From assembly GCA_023159155.1 (NCBI GenBank), contig JAJNNX010000026.1:310001-374000 (forward strand): 64,000 nucleotides of DNA. The letters are read 5' to 3'. The DNA comes from Ustulina deusta. Lineage: Eukaryota > Ascomycota > Sordariomycetes > Xylariales > Xylariaceae. Below, in pieces: positions 34,644 through 46,800 of the stretch. A program made the translations under genes and the position numbers. Positions within the stretch are counted from its first letter, which is position 1. Each line of letters opens with the position of its first letter. Under the pieces are notes generated by a model. That model worked only from the letters and a program-made list of their open reading frames with translations, ran no database searches and was not told the DNA's origin.

Positions 34644-37159
34644 ATGTCAGCGTCTCTAAATCTAGGTGACGAGGGCCCAGGACCGGCACAAGGACACACC
34701 CTAGGTAGAGCCCAAGCTGCATCATTATCTCTCGAGACCTCGGGGGAAATGCAGGCGTCGCTGTCGAATGTGCTTCAAGGTATGTTGTGGCGTCTCCCCA
34801 GTTCTTAATCATCGCTAATTCAGGAAGCGTCGAAACTGCCGGCAAAGCAACGGGGAGTGAACATTAGACCAGCAGTTGACCAGTTGGCATCGTTAGCCTA
34901 TGACCAAGGTCTCTTGCCAACTGACTTGAACGAACTAATCGACTTGGTCACGACCCCGAATTTCCTAGATCAAGCCAGCCTGGCTAGCATCATCAGGAAT
35001 TTGTACCCTGCAACCTCTGTGGGTAGTGAACTCATCATCAAGGTCATAGGATGCCTCGGTCATGGCAAGCTGAAGCCATCTCTCACTATCCAAGCTGCTT
35101 TATTAAAGTGGCTTATTATGATTCAAAACGTCGTCGAGAACCGGGACTGCTTCTTACAGGCCTACCCAGTCCTGTTCAACCTACTTGACACCGCTGCGCT
35201 TCGGTAAGATTTCGTGCTTTGCGATTCAATTTTTCGTAACTGATATCGCTAGGACACACGCCTGCCACTTGCTAGCACTCATAACACGCCGCCGCCATGT
35301 TCGCCCTCATAGGATTCAAGCACTGTGAGTGCTGACACCACCAAGTTTTCTCGCCTTTGCTCACTGCGCCATAGCCTGTTGTTGTCTAGACAGACTGGCA
35401 ATGACCCAGCGCTCACGGGTCTACTAAGAGTCTACAAAGACTACTATCCTGAGATCATTGTTGGAGATGCGACACGAGGGAAAGCATCAGCTTTCAATGT
35501 GCGTGTACGGAGACTCGCCAGCATTATGCATGTTCGCTAACTAGAATCAGCACCCAGATTCACAATGGCGCGAGAGGCTGGATGAGATTCGGCGAGCCCA
35601 CGCGCAACGACGAGTCTCTCGGTCAGAAATGCGCCTTGATGCCTTTAGAGTTGCACGTCCTAGGTTGAACGGCACCCAGGGTCTGCCAATCCCTGAAGTT
35701 CATACATCGCATGCCACAGAGGTCAGTCTGTCTTGTATTTGTTATGTTAATGAGTACGTATTCTCGCTGACTAAGGGACTCAGAACTCTATAACGCTTGA
35801 GGAAATTGAGAGCGTTGATGGTTTCGTAAAGAACCTGGAAAAAATTGAGCTGCCTAACCAGCTGATCGCAATTCTTGGTGATCCCTTGCTGCAAAAGTTT
35901 TTATTCTTGCGGCCTCAGGCCGCAGCTCATCTGCGTGCTTGCAATTGGCTCAACTCGTATGCGCAAGATATAATGACAGGAGATTCCGACGCTCGCCTAA
36001 TAGACATTCTAAATACTCTAAATAATTACGTCACGGCCACCAAAGTATGACACGGCCACCTCTCTTCCAGCACGTGACTAACTTTCTTTAGACTCTTCCT
36101 CCGATATTTCTTGCTTTTCTTGCGGAACTTATGAATACGTGGGACGGTGTTGAGGGGAGGGAATTCGTCCTCAATATCTTAACGTATACGCCGCTGGCGG
36201 ACTTTCAAGGTACGGACAATGGCGATAGCACTTTAACAACACCCAATTAATCAGGCACAGAGCTCCTAGCCAATATTTTCCAACCTCTTGAACAAAGAGT
36301 ATTAGATGGGACGTCACATTCTCAGCTTCAAATCCTTGGATTTTTCACCTCGCTATTACGTCGATGGATAATACTTTGGGTGTCGTCCGACAAGAGACTC
36401 CCACAAGCATCTGAATGTGCCGCTCGCCTTGTTGCACACGTCAATAACCTCTGCTTAACACTCATCCAGACATCGAACAACATGGCAACACTTGGAAAAG
36501 TACTAGATTTCTACTACCTGACATCGTCTCTAGCTTCTGACGCCTACCTCCTTACGCATACCCAAGCTCCTGCCGTGCCGCCAGCGACGCTGGTCTACAA
36601 TATGTTCTTCGCCGCCTCCCCATTAACCGCGTCCCGAGTGTGCTCCGTTGTTGCCAAGTATAAAGAGGGATTTAAGATTGCAATGAGTGTGGCGAAAATT
36701 AACTACACACCTAGGCATATTACCGAATTCAACGGTTTTCTAATGGACATATGTAACTGCTTATGGAGGCAGCGCGCTCTAGGTGACGAAGACGCGAACG
36801 CGAAGGGATGTCTGATTTCGCGGCCTTTGGTCGAGGATTTGTCATCTTACGTTGCCAGTTTATCAATAGGCAGTCCTCTTGCAGGTCTCTTCTCACTGTC
36901 CTACTCGCCCATTTTTAGTTCGTTCGCGATTTCGTTTCTGCGGGAATTGGAAGAGGAAGTGGAAGAGCATGAGGGACTTGATATTAAGCATGCTGGTCCA
37001 GTTACAAAGGCCTCTTTAAGGACCCTCAGTAACAGGGGCGGCATCAATCTGTCTTGGGATGATTATCGTCGTGGTGTTCTAAGCTACCTAGCCAACCATG
37101 ACATGGGTGGCATTGAACACCTGTTGTCGGATACAATGGGAACTCTGCGACAGAAGTAA
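34644..37159 (+). CDS. mis6: Inner kinetochore protein CENP-I / Mis6 (Ctf3) homologue
   Basis: Eight exons: 34644-34779, 34828-35203, 35253-35324, 35375-35498, 35551-35721, 35784-36044, 36092-36209 and 36255-37159, closing in frame at 720 residues. Family-like stretches are SKLPAKQRGVNIRPAVDQLA, IIKVIGCLGHGKLKPSLTIQ, AALLKWLIMIQNVVEN, ITRRRHVRPHRIQALLL and TGNDPALTGLLRVYKDYYPE. Mis6/CENP-I is a helical-repeat subunit of the constitutive centromere-associated network (Ctf19/CCAN), needed for CENP-A loading and chromosome segregation. In exon 2 the acceptor must be the second AG (GAAG/CG at 34827), because the nearer CAG at 34823 gives a frame with an early stop. The first 45 residues are poorly conserved, so the start is less sure than the rest. 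Intron 6 begins GTATGA and contains CACGTGACTAAC, its likely branch region. Confidence 0.9.
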
Positions 37160-38408
37160 CTACTAATTTATTAGGCTCTTGGACTTGCTCTGTTCTAGAA
37201 CAGAAAGCCCTTGGTCGCAATCTGATAAACTTTGTGAAAAGGAGGCAATATGGTTGCAGATTTGTAGCAAACAGTTGTTCCCAGCACTAGGTAGCTTGAT
37301 ATACCTTGATGAGCTGAAATATCAAACTGCTAAACCGTGGTTAGAGAATGCCTACCGCCCGCAGGCGCGGGTATACCCAAGAGAACGCATCGGATCACTG
37401 TGAATACGAAGAATCAATTTTGGATACCAGTCCGTTTTATTCAGTTGTCACGCTTCGTGTTCTAACAAGATCGTTTACCCCTTGTCGTCTTGCCAGAGCA
37501 TAAAATGGGTCGGTCCATGAACATGAACTTGAATCTTGAAAATGACTTCCGCTGCATCCACGGATGGGAACTCGCCAGCTCGGTTGCTGTAAACCCAATT
37601 CACTGAACGATCCCACATCGCCCTCTGCATTCTATATTCGCCAGGTAACCATATAGGTTTATCCTTAAAACACCATCAGCGACCTAGCTATATCAGAAGT
37701 GTCGGCAAGCTGAGATGGGCCAAGGAGGTGAGAATAAGCCCTCATTTGACCTTTTCAAAGGCGTAACCCCTCGCCACGGTTAGCATAGGTGCCTTCTCTT
37801 ATGCAGCACGTCGCATGGGAAGTCCGCTTTCAAAGAAAAAGAAAAAAACAGGGGGGGATTGCAGATTGTCTGCTGCAAGGTTATTTCCCAGCGACTGACT
37901 AGTGTTCCAACTACTCAAGTGATTCTCCAACCATGGAAGCTAGGTCCATCCATCAACTAGGGGTTCCCACAAGTAACAGATGAAAGCGGATGTGCTAGAA
38001 AATTCTGCAAAGCTGAGGAGACAGAAATTATAGAGGTAAACAGGCACAGGGACAGTGACCTTCGTAGAGGAGAGAGCGGGGAAGAAACCTCTAATCGAAG
38101 TGTTTATATTATCCCATTTTATCACTGGCACTGGTATTTCGCCTTGTTCCAACTAGCCTTTGTTGAAAGGGTATCTTAAGAATGCTGTCCCAAATCCTAG
38201 ATACACCCTAGAACGGATGATGAAGACCGTCCCAAAAAAACTCCACTCATGATCAATGTTGAAGTACCCTACGCCCGCAAATGCAAGTTAAGTGCAATCG
38301 CCCAACGCCGTGTTATGCAATGCATGCAGAGCCAAATCTTTTCCTCCTGCCATAGTTCCCTTTCCGCACTCCCCAGATGCAGTACGTCGAGTCCAGATAA
38401 TAACGCGC
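37160..38408. other. Convergent intergenic region (Mis6 / CAF16)
   Basis: Both flanking genes end here. A 74-codon plus frame at 37179-37403 directly after the Mis6 stop is not a convincing exon. The rest is non-coding with an A-rich stretch followed by GGGGGGG near 37845-37857. No gene supported. Confidence 0.5.
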
Positions 38409-39242
38409 TCAGTTTGTATGCTCAAGACCATAGCCGCCGATGCCTCCGGTCGAGTACGCCATGCCCTCAGTGCCCATCGTGTTCTGGTTCCGAGGGCCGC
38501 GATCCTTCAAATCCATCCGCAACCAGCCTAGCACCAGCTCGCCGAGGCGACTGTTACCCGTGCTGCGTAGATTCGCGCTCTCGCCGAGGAATTGGTCCGC
38601 GGGGCCCCATTCGCGGACGGTGCCCAGATGCATGTGGACGAGATGCGTAGGCCAGCCGGCGAGATTATCGAGGATGTGCGTGGCATAGACAATGGTGCAC
38701 TCGCGTTTCTCGGTCTCCTGCTTCAGCCAGCCGAGGAACTCGGCGCGGCTCAGCACGTCGAGGTCGACCGTGATCTCGTCTAGGAGCAGCACGGTCCACG
38801 GGCGCACGAGACCCATGGCCAGCTGCACGCGCCGCCTCTCGCCATCGCTGACGGCGCTCATGCGCCATTTCACGTCTATATCCAGGACCCCGATCAGCTC
38901 GTCCCGGCGCTCGGGATACGCGTCACCGCCCACGGAGCGCAGGAGCTCCGCGACACCAATATCGGTGCGGACGATGGGGTTAAGCACCCATTCTAGGCCT
39001 AGGTAGGTCACGCCTTCCAGCCCCTCTTTGAATGGGTCTACGCCAGAGATGCTGATGGTGTTGCTCGGCGCGAGGCGCTTACCAGCGAGGAGCCGGAGGA
39101 GCGTCGTCTTGCCTGCACCATTGGCGCCGATAAGAAGGGTACGGCTGCGCGCCGGCACATTCAGAGACACATTCGTTAAGCCGGTGTCGTACTGGGGAAA
39201 TGTGTATGTGAGATTGGTGACTTTGATTTCTGGGGCTGCCAT
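38409..39242 (-). CDS. caf16: CAF16-like soluble ABC ATPase (CCR4-NOT associated)
   Basis: Single exon of 277 residues with one ABC nucleotide-binding domain and no membrane segments. Walker A GANGAGKTT is at about 39-47, the signature region is SDGERRRVQL (about 132-141, a degenerate LSGGQ typical of this group), Walker B VLLLDE ends at about 156, and the H-loop His is about 189 in YATHILDN. In yeast, Caf16 associates with the CCR4-NOT complex and Srb/mediator, linking it to transcription control; the biochemical role is still unclear. A glycine-rich tail (TGGIGGYGLEHTN) ends the protein. The start MAAPEIKVTNLTYTFPQYD is typical for the family. The gene is clearly more GC-rich than its flanks. 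It converges on Mis6. Confidence 0.92.
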   Translation of the reverse strand: MAAPEIKVTNLTYTFPQYDTGLTNVSLNVPARSRTLLIGANGAGKTTLLRLLAGKRLAPSNTISISGVDPFKEGLEGVTYLGLEWVLNPIVRTDIGVAELLRSVGGDAYPERRDELIGVLDIDVKWRMSAVSDGERRRVQLAMGLVRPWTVLLLDEITVDLDVLSRAEFLGWLKQETEKRECTIVYATHILDNLAGWPTHLVHMHLGTVREWGPADQFLGESANLRSTGNSRLGELVLGWLRMDLKDRGPRNQNTMGTEGMAYSTGGIGGYGLEHTN

Positions 39243-40745
39243 GACGCAAATTTCAGTTCCTCGAGCTCGAGGACAACGGAGAAAAAAAGGAGAAATATAG
39301 GTTATCTAATATGAAGGCGTCCCAAGGAAGAACTAAAGATCAAGTGCGACGATGCGATGATAATGAAACAGTTGGATGTTGTGAAGTTTTGGATAATATT
39401 CAAGTGGTGTGGGTTGATTAGGGGCCGAGGACAGTGCCCTCTCAACTCTCGTACCGTATATCCGCCGGAAAACGTAGGAGATGAGATGTCCACCCCCGAC
39501 TCTATGCATCTCTTCCATGATATCTCCCCTATCCGTACTTCGGCAACTCGAATTCAAGCAACAAATCGGTGATCGCAGATGACACGGTGAAAGTGAAAAA
39601 GGCGTGTCTATTGACGGATTTCTGGCCTATTTGAACTCTCGTTAGCTGAAGTATATAGTCTGTTGAATCAACTGCAAGATATTGAGATACCTGATCAGGG
39701 ATAAGCAGCCTCGGTGGTAACGTGAGCCAGTGAGGCTGCCCCCAAAACCTGCAATCCGACCATGTTGATCAGATCGGTAACACCTGGTAAAGATGAACAT
39801 CGTAGTCAAATAGTTGCTCGAGGTCGAGTTGTCAGCGTTGAGCCCACTCGAGCGACTCTAGATATGAGCTACTTCCGAGAAGCTTACACAGAATGACATG
39901 ACATTATGTCTCTTTCTCTGTAAAAGGCAAAGCCAAAATCGCTTCATATAAAGTTTGGCGCAATCCAATGTTCCGGATGGCACTTCGAACGATGGTAGAA
40001 GAGCGTGCCGGCGGTTTTGATAGTCAGAAACAATACAAAATTGAGCGGAAAGCCAGATCTCTGCAAACACATGGTCAAACTAACACTTCTGCCCCTATAT
40101 TCCCCAGTCAGTATATCCTCCCTTTTCTACCATAAAACACCACCTATGACCATGTATAGCCACGAGAGGGCAGTAACTCGGGATGGCATCTGATTAGTAC
40201 TTGGTGTAAGTGAATGGGGTGTTGCATGCTATGTGTACCCAAGGTAGGTGCGTGGTACCTAAAATTAAATACCAAAGGTACCTGGGTGAATGTTCAACTT
40301 GCGATTGAATATTATTACCTGCTTACCATGTAGGGAATGGGGGTTTGATGAAAGTAGCAACTGCACTTAAACACGACGTCCCCCAGCAACTGCCCAGGTA
40401 CTAACTACTAAGCTACCTACTTAAGTACACATACCTCATAGGAAAGCCAGAAGCTGCGGCAAACGGTAGACAACAGCCAGGAGTCGCATCTTATTCTCTC
40501 TCTGTTGCGCCATCACCCAGTTGAACTAAACAAACAATTACCAGGGGCAACCACCACAACAACAAGCGTACACGCACCAGTACATCTTGCCGCCTCCACG
40601 AGACAAACACCCCTTTTACCTGTGTCAGTCGAGCCGAGCGAGCCAGAGCTGGCATTGGTTATCGATCTCCAAGTTTATCCGGGGGGTTCTCTACTGCAGT
40701 TTCTGGTGTTCTTTGGGGCATTCGACGTCGATACACGCCGAGAAA
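39243..40745. other. Divergent intergenic region (CAF16 / acidic protein gene)
   Basis: Promoters for both neighbours are expected. Short frames (39302-39557 minus, 40005-40193 plus) look random. AGGTACCT-type words recur at about 40240-40440. From about 40500 the sequence has CACCACAACAACAAG-like leader composition. No gene supported. Confidence 0.5.
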
Positions 40746-41843
40746 ATGGATCGCGAGCGCTATGCAGACAGGTACTCCGTGGTCGGTTCACTTCGGGCTA
40801 TCGCTCCTGAGGTATCACTTCGGCATCTTCCCAACACGATTCGTATACTTACATTTCTTGGCTTACCTAGATGACCTATCCTGAGGACTTACATGCAAGC
40901 TCTAAGCGTAGCCACCGCCACAGAACCGACTCTCCCCACGTGGACTACAGGTAAGTACATTTTTCCCCTAAGCTCGTATCTAAAACAAATGCCCTGACAA
41001 GCACCCTTCGTCCAGAGGTTACCCTAGCACACCACGAAGGGAGCGGCTCGACTATGTATCTTCTACTCGTTCTACGCCCAGTTCGCGTGCGTCGCGATCT
41101 TCGAATGGTCCCCATCATCGTACACATCATCATTCTGCTCATATTCAGAGTAGACAAGGGTTCGAACGTAGGGAGTACGATGAATATAACACTAGAGTAT
41201 CGTATACTCGCGGACGCCACCTTGAAAATGACAACGCGAGAATCGACCACTATCGAAACAGTGTGACACACAACGAGTGGGAAACTGAACGATTTGCGCC
41301 AGTGCAGTCTCCTGCACATTCTAGTTGGCATCATATTGACCAGCCAGAACGACGAGAATCCAATTCATCTTCGGTTCTTCGTCATGTGGACTCTACATAT
41401 ACCCGGTACGCCCCCCTCACGGGCTCGCCCGCAATTAGTTGGTGAGGTCCTAATCTGTCACAGGGTCGCTGTGGGCCATAATCAAGGACTTTGGTACGCG
41501 AAAGAAGACCTACGGTAATAGGAGGCATGAGACAGCGACTGACAAGGGTGATAGTCTGGCATACGGAGAGCCTGGCCAAGAGCACAGAAGACAAGGAGGC
41601 GATAATTACCGAGATAATGGCTATGGTGATGAGTCGTCTTCCAATGAAGAGAGCCAGTACGACAGGGAGGGATATTGCCATGGAGTTGATGAGTCAGATG
41701 ACGAGTCTCATGGCTACCAAGACTCGTACTTCGATGACGAGGATGAGGAGGACCCTGATCAGTACGCGAGTGATGGCGGCTTTGATGAAGACGGCGAGCC
41801 AGACGACGGTTTTGACGACGACGACGACGATGATGACTATTAA
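40746..41843 (+). CDS. Disordered protein with Arg/Ser/His-rich N-terminal half and acidic tail, function unknown
   Basis: Best model has four exons: 40746-40811, 40871-40950, 41016-41405 and 41522-41843, about 263 residues. Exon joins MDRERYADRYSVVGSLRAI..PE/MTYPEDLHASSKRSHRHRTD and VDYR/GYPSTPRRERLDY are clean in phase. The middle is rich in Arg, Ser, His and Tyr; the end is strongly acidic (DDEDEEDPDQYASD, then eight Asp and Tyr). Such a basic-then-acidic layout suits a nuclear or RNA- or histone-associated protein, but that is inference. The last intron is uncertain: donor GTACGC at 41406 is good and the frame needs the acceptor TAATAG at 41521; the nicer CACAG at 41463 would break the frame. 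The exons open long low-complexity shadow frames on the minus strand. Confidence 0.6.
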
Positions 41844-43149
41844 AGTCCCCTACGATGGTCAGGCGATATGGGATGGGGGGCATATGAGGCCAACTGGTAT
41901 GGGACTGATAGAAAGGCTCTCTAATGGCATGTTGTTTCACGCTTAGAATAGCTCTGCTCCTTCGACACTTGTCTCTGCCTGGTATCTTATTAAAATACCA
42001 AATTGGGACACACTGTGTCTCCTCCCTTTTCATGTAGATATATCGTTTCCATAATGATACCCCTAGAGTCACAAAAAGTACCTGATACAAGTACTTGGCG
42101 ATCTGATAGTGATGCAGTTCTCGCAGTCTCTGCGCTGTCGGGAACCCGTTCCAATAGGGAATTTCCACGTCTCTCATGATTTCTAGCTGTACCATACGAT
42201 CCAAGGTGTATTAACCTCGAAGTTAGGATTATATAAGTATACTCAGTAGTAGTGGAGGACAATTGGTGGTGACACCAATGTTTTGGATAGGTGTTTATGA
42301 GACCGGGAAACATCTTGTGTCTCAACCGGAGGCGTCGCCGATTACCATGCCAAGACAATATCATTGTCTCACAGAGAGCGAGATCGAGCGTAGACACGGC
42401 CTTTCCCGTAGGTAATAATAGTGCCTGGTAGGCACCCCTTCTGGATTGCTGTCCTAGGCGCCTGTCGATCAATATTGAAATATAAATCACCAGAGGTTTT
42501 AAATATAGTTTATTTTATTCCAAAGTTACATCAAAGACTAATAAAATACCCGTTTGGTGCATCCTGTAGTCATGCTTATTTTTGCACAGGTCTAGGTCGT
42601 GATCAACTGAACTGACAGCAGGCTTGACGAAACACCATCGAGAGCTAATCAGGAATAGTGGGGGGAAAGCCACGAAGCTCGACGTGGAAATTCCCGAGAC
42701 AGTGGTCCATATGCCGCATGATGGATAACATGATTCAAAGGTACCGTAAAGCCTCATTTCTGGCCTAATAGGTACATACACGAATCGTGTACAATACACT
42801 GGAGCACTGACCTACACCCACTCGCTAACCCACTGGAACCTACCTGATAACGCCCTGAAACGATGCTTCCATTTCCAGAAATGAATACCTCCATTGTTCC
42901 CTCGACACCTATGGCGATCTGATTGGTCAATGCGCAGAGCGAGTGCTATCATTACCCACCCTGATTAAATGTACAGAGCAGTACCTAGCACTCACATGGA
43001 GGAATGCTATCTCGTCTAGCTTGCATCAGCTCTTCACAATCCTCCAATGCCTTCGATATATTCTGCTCCTGTCAGTATCGGCCCTGTTCCTATTACACAA
43101 GTCCTTTGCAGTCTTCACAGAACCGGATCGAGATCGAAGGGAACCCAAG
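41844..43149. other. Intergenic stretch, no gene recognised
   Basis: Minus-strand frames at 41990-42490 and 42515-42799 lack any domain or splice support. The last 200 bases upstream of 43150 keep the next gene's frame open to 42943 and encode a hydrophobic stretch, but they look like leader sequence. Confidence 0.45.
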
Positions 43150-43863
43150 ATGCCGCGCAAATCCCACCATAGGGCACGATCCTCAATCGACCGCGTCTTA
43201 GACCTCCTGGCCGAATTAGACGAAAGCCAGGTTGAACTCTTACTCCGCGAGGCCGAGTCTACCGTGTCAGGCAACATCCCGGTGTCCAAAGGCATTGACT
43301 TCTTCGAGCGCCCCGGTCTAATTCCCACACTCGCGCACCCGCACCCGCCGCCGCCGCAGTCGCCAGCACCACGACGGAAGTTCCTGACATCGCTGTCGCC
43401 TCGAAAGCAGACAGAACTGAGGAGACGTCTGAGCAAACGCGCGTCGACACATCAAGATTCTGCCACAGCCAATGCAGGGAATGTAGATTCACTCCAGAGC
43501 TCTAAGAAGACACCACGTTCCTACAAGCGGATCAGCCGTCCGATTTTCTCTCTTCCCACGCCCGCAGCTACTGCAGATCTCTCCCAGCTCTTGGCCGCAT
43601 ACTTGTTGGATGCATCGGCGACACTTCCATCTTCACCAACACCCCCGTCTACGCTGCCATCGCCGGCCTCACCACGACCGCCATTTTCTCCATCTCCACA
43701 GTCTGCGACCGAAGGGCCAGGACTCGACTTGCTAGAGCCATCACCGTCGCGAGCGCCAGGGACACTCGACATCTTTAGTGGGCCGGTGAGGGGGCCTACA
43801 CGCAAAATTAGCGGTATATTTGAGGTTCTGGACGACGCGGGATCTTTAGGTCTGCGCCGCTGA
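43150..43863 (+). CDS. Conserved-looking hypothetical protein, helical N-terminus and proline-rich body
   Basis: Single exon of 237 residues if started at the ATG at 43150. It opens MPRKSHHRARSSIDRVLDLL, then ELDESQVELLLREAES, a likely amphipathic helix pair. The body is Pro/Ser/Arg-rich with LSPRKQTELRRRLSKR and SRPIFSLPTPAATADLSQLL, and ends PTRKISGIFEVLDDAGSLGL. The same frame is open upstream to 42943 and would add a hydrophobic segment (YILLLSVSALFLLH); I prefer the later start because the basic MPRK opening looks like a real N-terminus, but a membrane-anchored longer form cannot be excluded. No domain recognised; function unknown. Stable codon structure and short linear motifs suggest a real gene. 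Confidence 0.65.
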   Translation: MPRKSHHRARSSIDRVLDLLAELDESQVELLLREAESTVSGNIPVSKGIDFFERPGLIPTLAHPHPPPPQSPAPRRKFLTSLSPRKQTELRRRLSKRASTHQDSATANAGNVDSLQSSKKTPRSYKRISRPIFSLPTPAATADLSQLLAAYLLDASATLPSSPTPPSTLPSPASPRPPFSPSPQSATEGPGLDLLEPSPSRAPGTLDIFSGPVRGPTRKISGIFEVLDDAGSLGLRR

Positions 43864-46800
43864 AGCTTTAATAAACGTCGTGGTCAACCGTTCCTATGAT
43901 ACTCAGTCAACCAGAGTGGGGTTTATGGTTACGCTCAAGCATCGTTCATCATGCTTGACAGGTTCTTTATTGGTACGCCTCAACAACGGCTTAGGAGTTT
44001 TTCTCACGACTTGACTTGCACGGGAGCAAAGCTACTAGTCGAGTGGGCGTTAATAGGGCTGCAGCTTTGTCATCAGCCCACATAATTCAAGTTCCGCCGC
44101 AACCGAGTAGTTGCAAGGGGGGACTTTTAATGTATAGGACATCCAAAACAATAGGATGCTATATTGGTATGCCTCGTGTACCATTGGACAGCTGGAAAAA
44201 TTGATACCCAACTTTGAGAATTTGAAGGCGTTAGGGCGTAAACGGGAAGGACATTGGTGGCACAGTGTACAATACTGCCCTTCTTACATATCCAGATTGA
44301 CAATCGTCGAATAGAAGGATCACCTGAGACAACAAACTTTTATCTGAAATTGACACTGACCCCAGATGACTTGATTTTCAGAATACCAACCAGCCTTCAC
44401 AAAATCAGCCAACCCGAATTTGAGGACAAATACAGTTTCAGGTTAAAAGCCTTCTTCTCTTCCACCATTCATCGCTCCTCCCTCCCATTTCTGTCTGTCC
44501 TTATAACGCACTGACTCTGCAGGGCGAGATATCAGAAGCAGGAAGTTACTACATGGATACCCCCGCATGGCAGTTCTGATGATTTGTTGAAGAACCCGGG
44601 GATTATTGGGGATATCCATTGTGAGTACATCCAAGACCTCGAAACGGGTTGATGTTGCATATCATGATTCCAAGATTGGACAAACCGCTATGGGCAGATT
44701 TTCAAAGACCAAGGATTACCCAGCGGTTTAGATGCAGGACCTCCTCCATTGCAGTCAAACATCTAAAAGCGGCTAGTCGGGCTGGTGCTGTACCATCAAT
44801 CGGGCTTTATTTTCTTCTTTTTGTTTTCCCCTAATGAGGCAGGCGTATATTTCAAGTTGTCAATCTCTTCCAAACAGTTGAACTCAACAACCCCCCCCCC
44901 CCCTCTTCCCCCCAACACGATCTTCGGTCCTGGTATGTTAAAGTCATATGTGGTTGTATTTCTTGCCAGCCACTTGCATCGGCTAATAATTGGTGACGTA
45001 GCTGATGGCGTGAATGGATATGTTCTGCTTCCTCTGCTTCCTCAAGTCAATGCTATTGTTGCGGGTAATTAGACTACTCCAGAGCTTCTTTGATCAGGGC
45101 TACCAGAGCACTCAAAACAGCTTTTGCACCTCCAAGAAATGGTGCGGTATATCAAACACAGCTAGAGAGGAGTGGAATCTGGGATGTGCGTGGGTTTCAT
45201 AAGCAGCCCTCATTAAAAGCCTTTTTGTGCAATTAGGGAGCTTGGAGCAACCATTACAGTCCTCATGCCGCGAGGCGGCGGCGGTTCAGCGAGTCTATGC
45301 TAGATGCAAGCAGTCATGTAGCTTGGAGATGTCGCCACGGGGTAGCAGCACACGTCGATATCGGGATTAACATGCTGGTGTTGATCTCGAAGAGTCGATT
45401 TACGGAGGTCAAGGCTGTTCACGTCGTTGATCGAAAGTTTGAGGTATGATGCTAGAGAGATATAATGCCCCCACGACTTTCAACCACACCCCCAGCATTG
45501 TTTGGCCGAATGAGACGCAATGGGGGTCGTAGAGGCCAAACGCTATGCGAGCACGCTGGGCGGCGAGTGGAACGGATACGAAAGATGTCAACAATATCCC
45601 AATGGAAGAACCAGAGGCGCAATAGAGTACCGAACAAAGTTCTGCAGAAACGACTTGGTGTATTATGTCAAGCCTCCCAACTAAGCTTGCTACTGGATCA
45701 CTTAATATGCCGTGAGATACATTGATCTGATCTAATAACAAGCTCAGTACCGCCGGGCTAAAATAGGAAACCTGAAAGAGCGCTTACTACGCAGTACACT
45801 GGGAACAGGAAGGGAGCCAAGAATCTGAACTTACCATTCCCAGTTTCTAGACCTAGAAAGGGAAAAGACTGTTGTTGTGGAGATTGATTGGTCGTCTTCG
45901 TCGATTCTAACGACCACATCCTTGGTTCCTAATCGGCCGGATGACGAAAGGGGCGAAGTCGATCATCCTGTATCAAAGAGAATCCATGCAAATCTAGCGT
46001 CTGGCATTTGATGCGGGACCACTTTCAGGACAGAACATATTGTCTTCTTGATGGGCACCGGCGAGGCAACTGGGTCTAGTATTTTGAAAACTGCGTACAG
46101 CCACGAGAAAGGTACAATAAGCCGGTTCCATCCACGCAGTAGAAACAACTGTACCTAGATTCGGGGATAGGGGATCATGACTGCATCTTCAGCTTTATGG
46201 TGAGTAGATGAACACGAAAATTACAGTGAGATGTCTCCAATACATTGCCAAGTGTCGTGGTGGCGACATATAGTGAAGTCTAGGAGAGCAAGACACTCTG
46301 ATCGGCCTTCTGGTTGACGGCTGATTTTATACATACTTCGGTGGGATTACTGAAACTCACTGCTGTGACATTGAAGAGCAAAGTTGAGCTAACTTACTCG
46401 CCATGGAAGAGGGAAGAGGTGTGCAACTGCATAAAGTAGGCAGAGCAGCAAAACGAGGCGCTAGCTTAGGTAGATAGGTCATATCTTATTATTCCACTTT
46501 GCTGGACCTCAGCTTTACCAGATTCGATGTTGGTAAGATGTCGTGAAGATCCTTTCGCCGCACATGGTTACGTCGTGGCCTAGATATTGTCACACAGTAT
46601 ATCTCACACGACTCAGTGGCTTTCTACGAATGTGACGGAAAATCGTCTAGGCCTTGAATCGTCTGAAGCGGATGAACCGAGTGGACGGTGACAACCGCTG
46701 GATACGTCATCTCACAGCAATGGCTGATACCTTGCAGGGGATAAAATAGCGTCACGGTGTAAATTTCTGGCTATGGTAATGGACAGTTGGTGATGGTCGT

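Noticed and set aside
37179..37403. Frame after the Mis6 stop as an additional Mis6 exon
   Set aside because: The Mis6 frame ends naturally at TAA 37157-37159 with family-typical length, and no splice donor is needed before it.
41482..42204. 240-codon minus-strand frame opposite the acidic protein gene
   Set aside because: It is the complement of Asp/Glu and Arg/Ser codon runs; composition (Arg, His, Thr) is explained by that.
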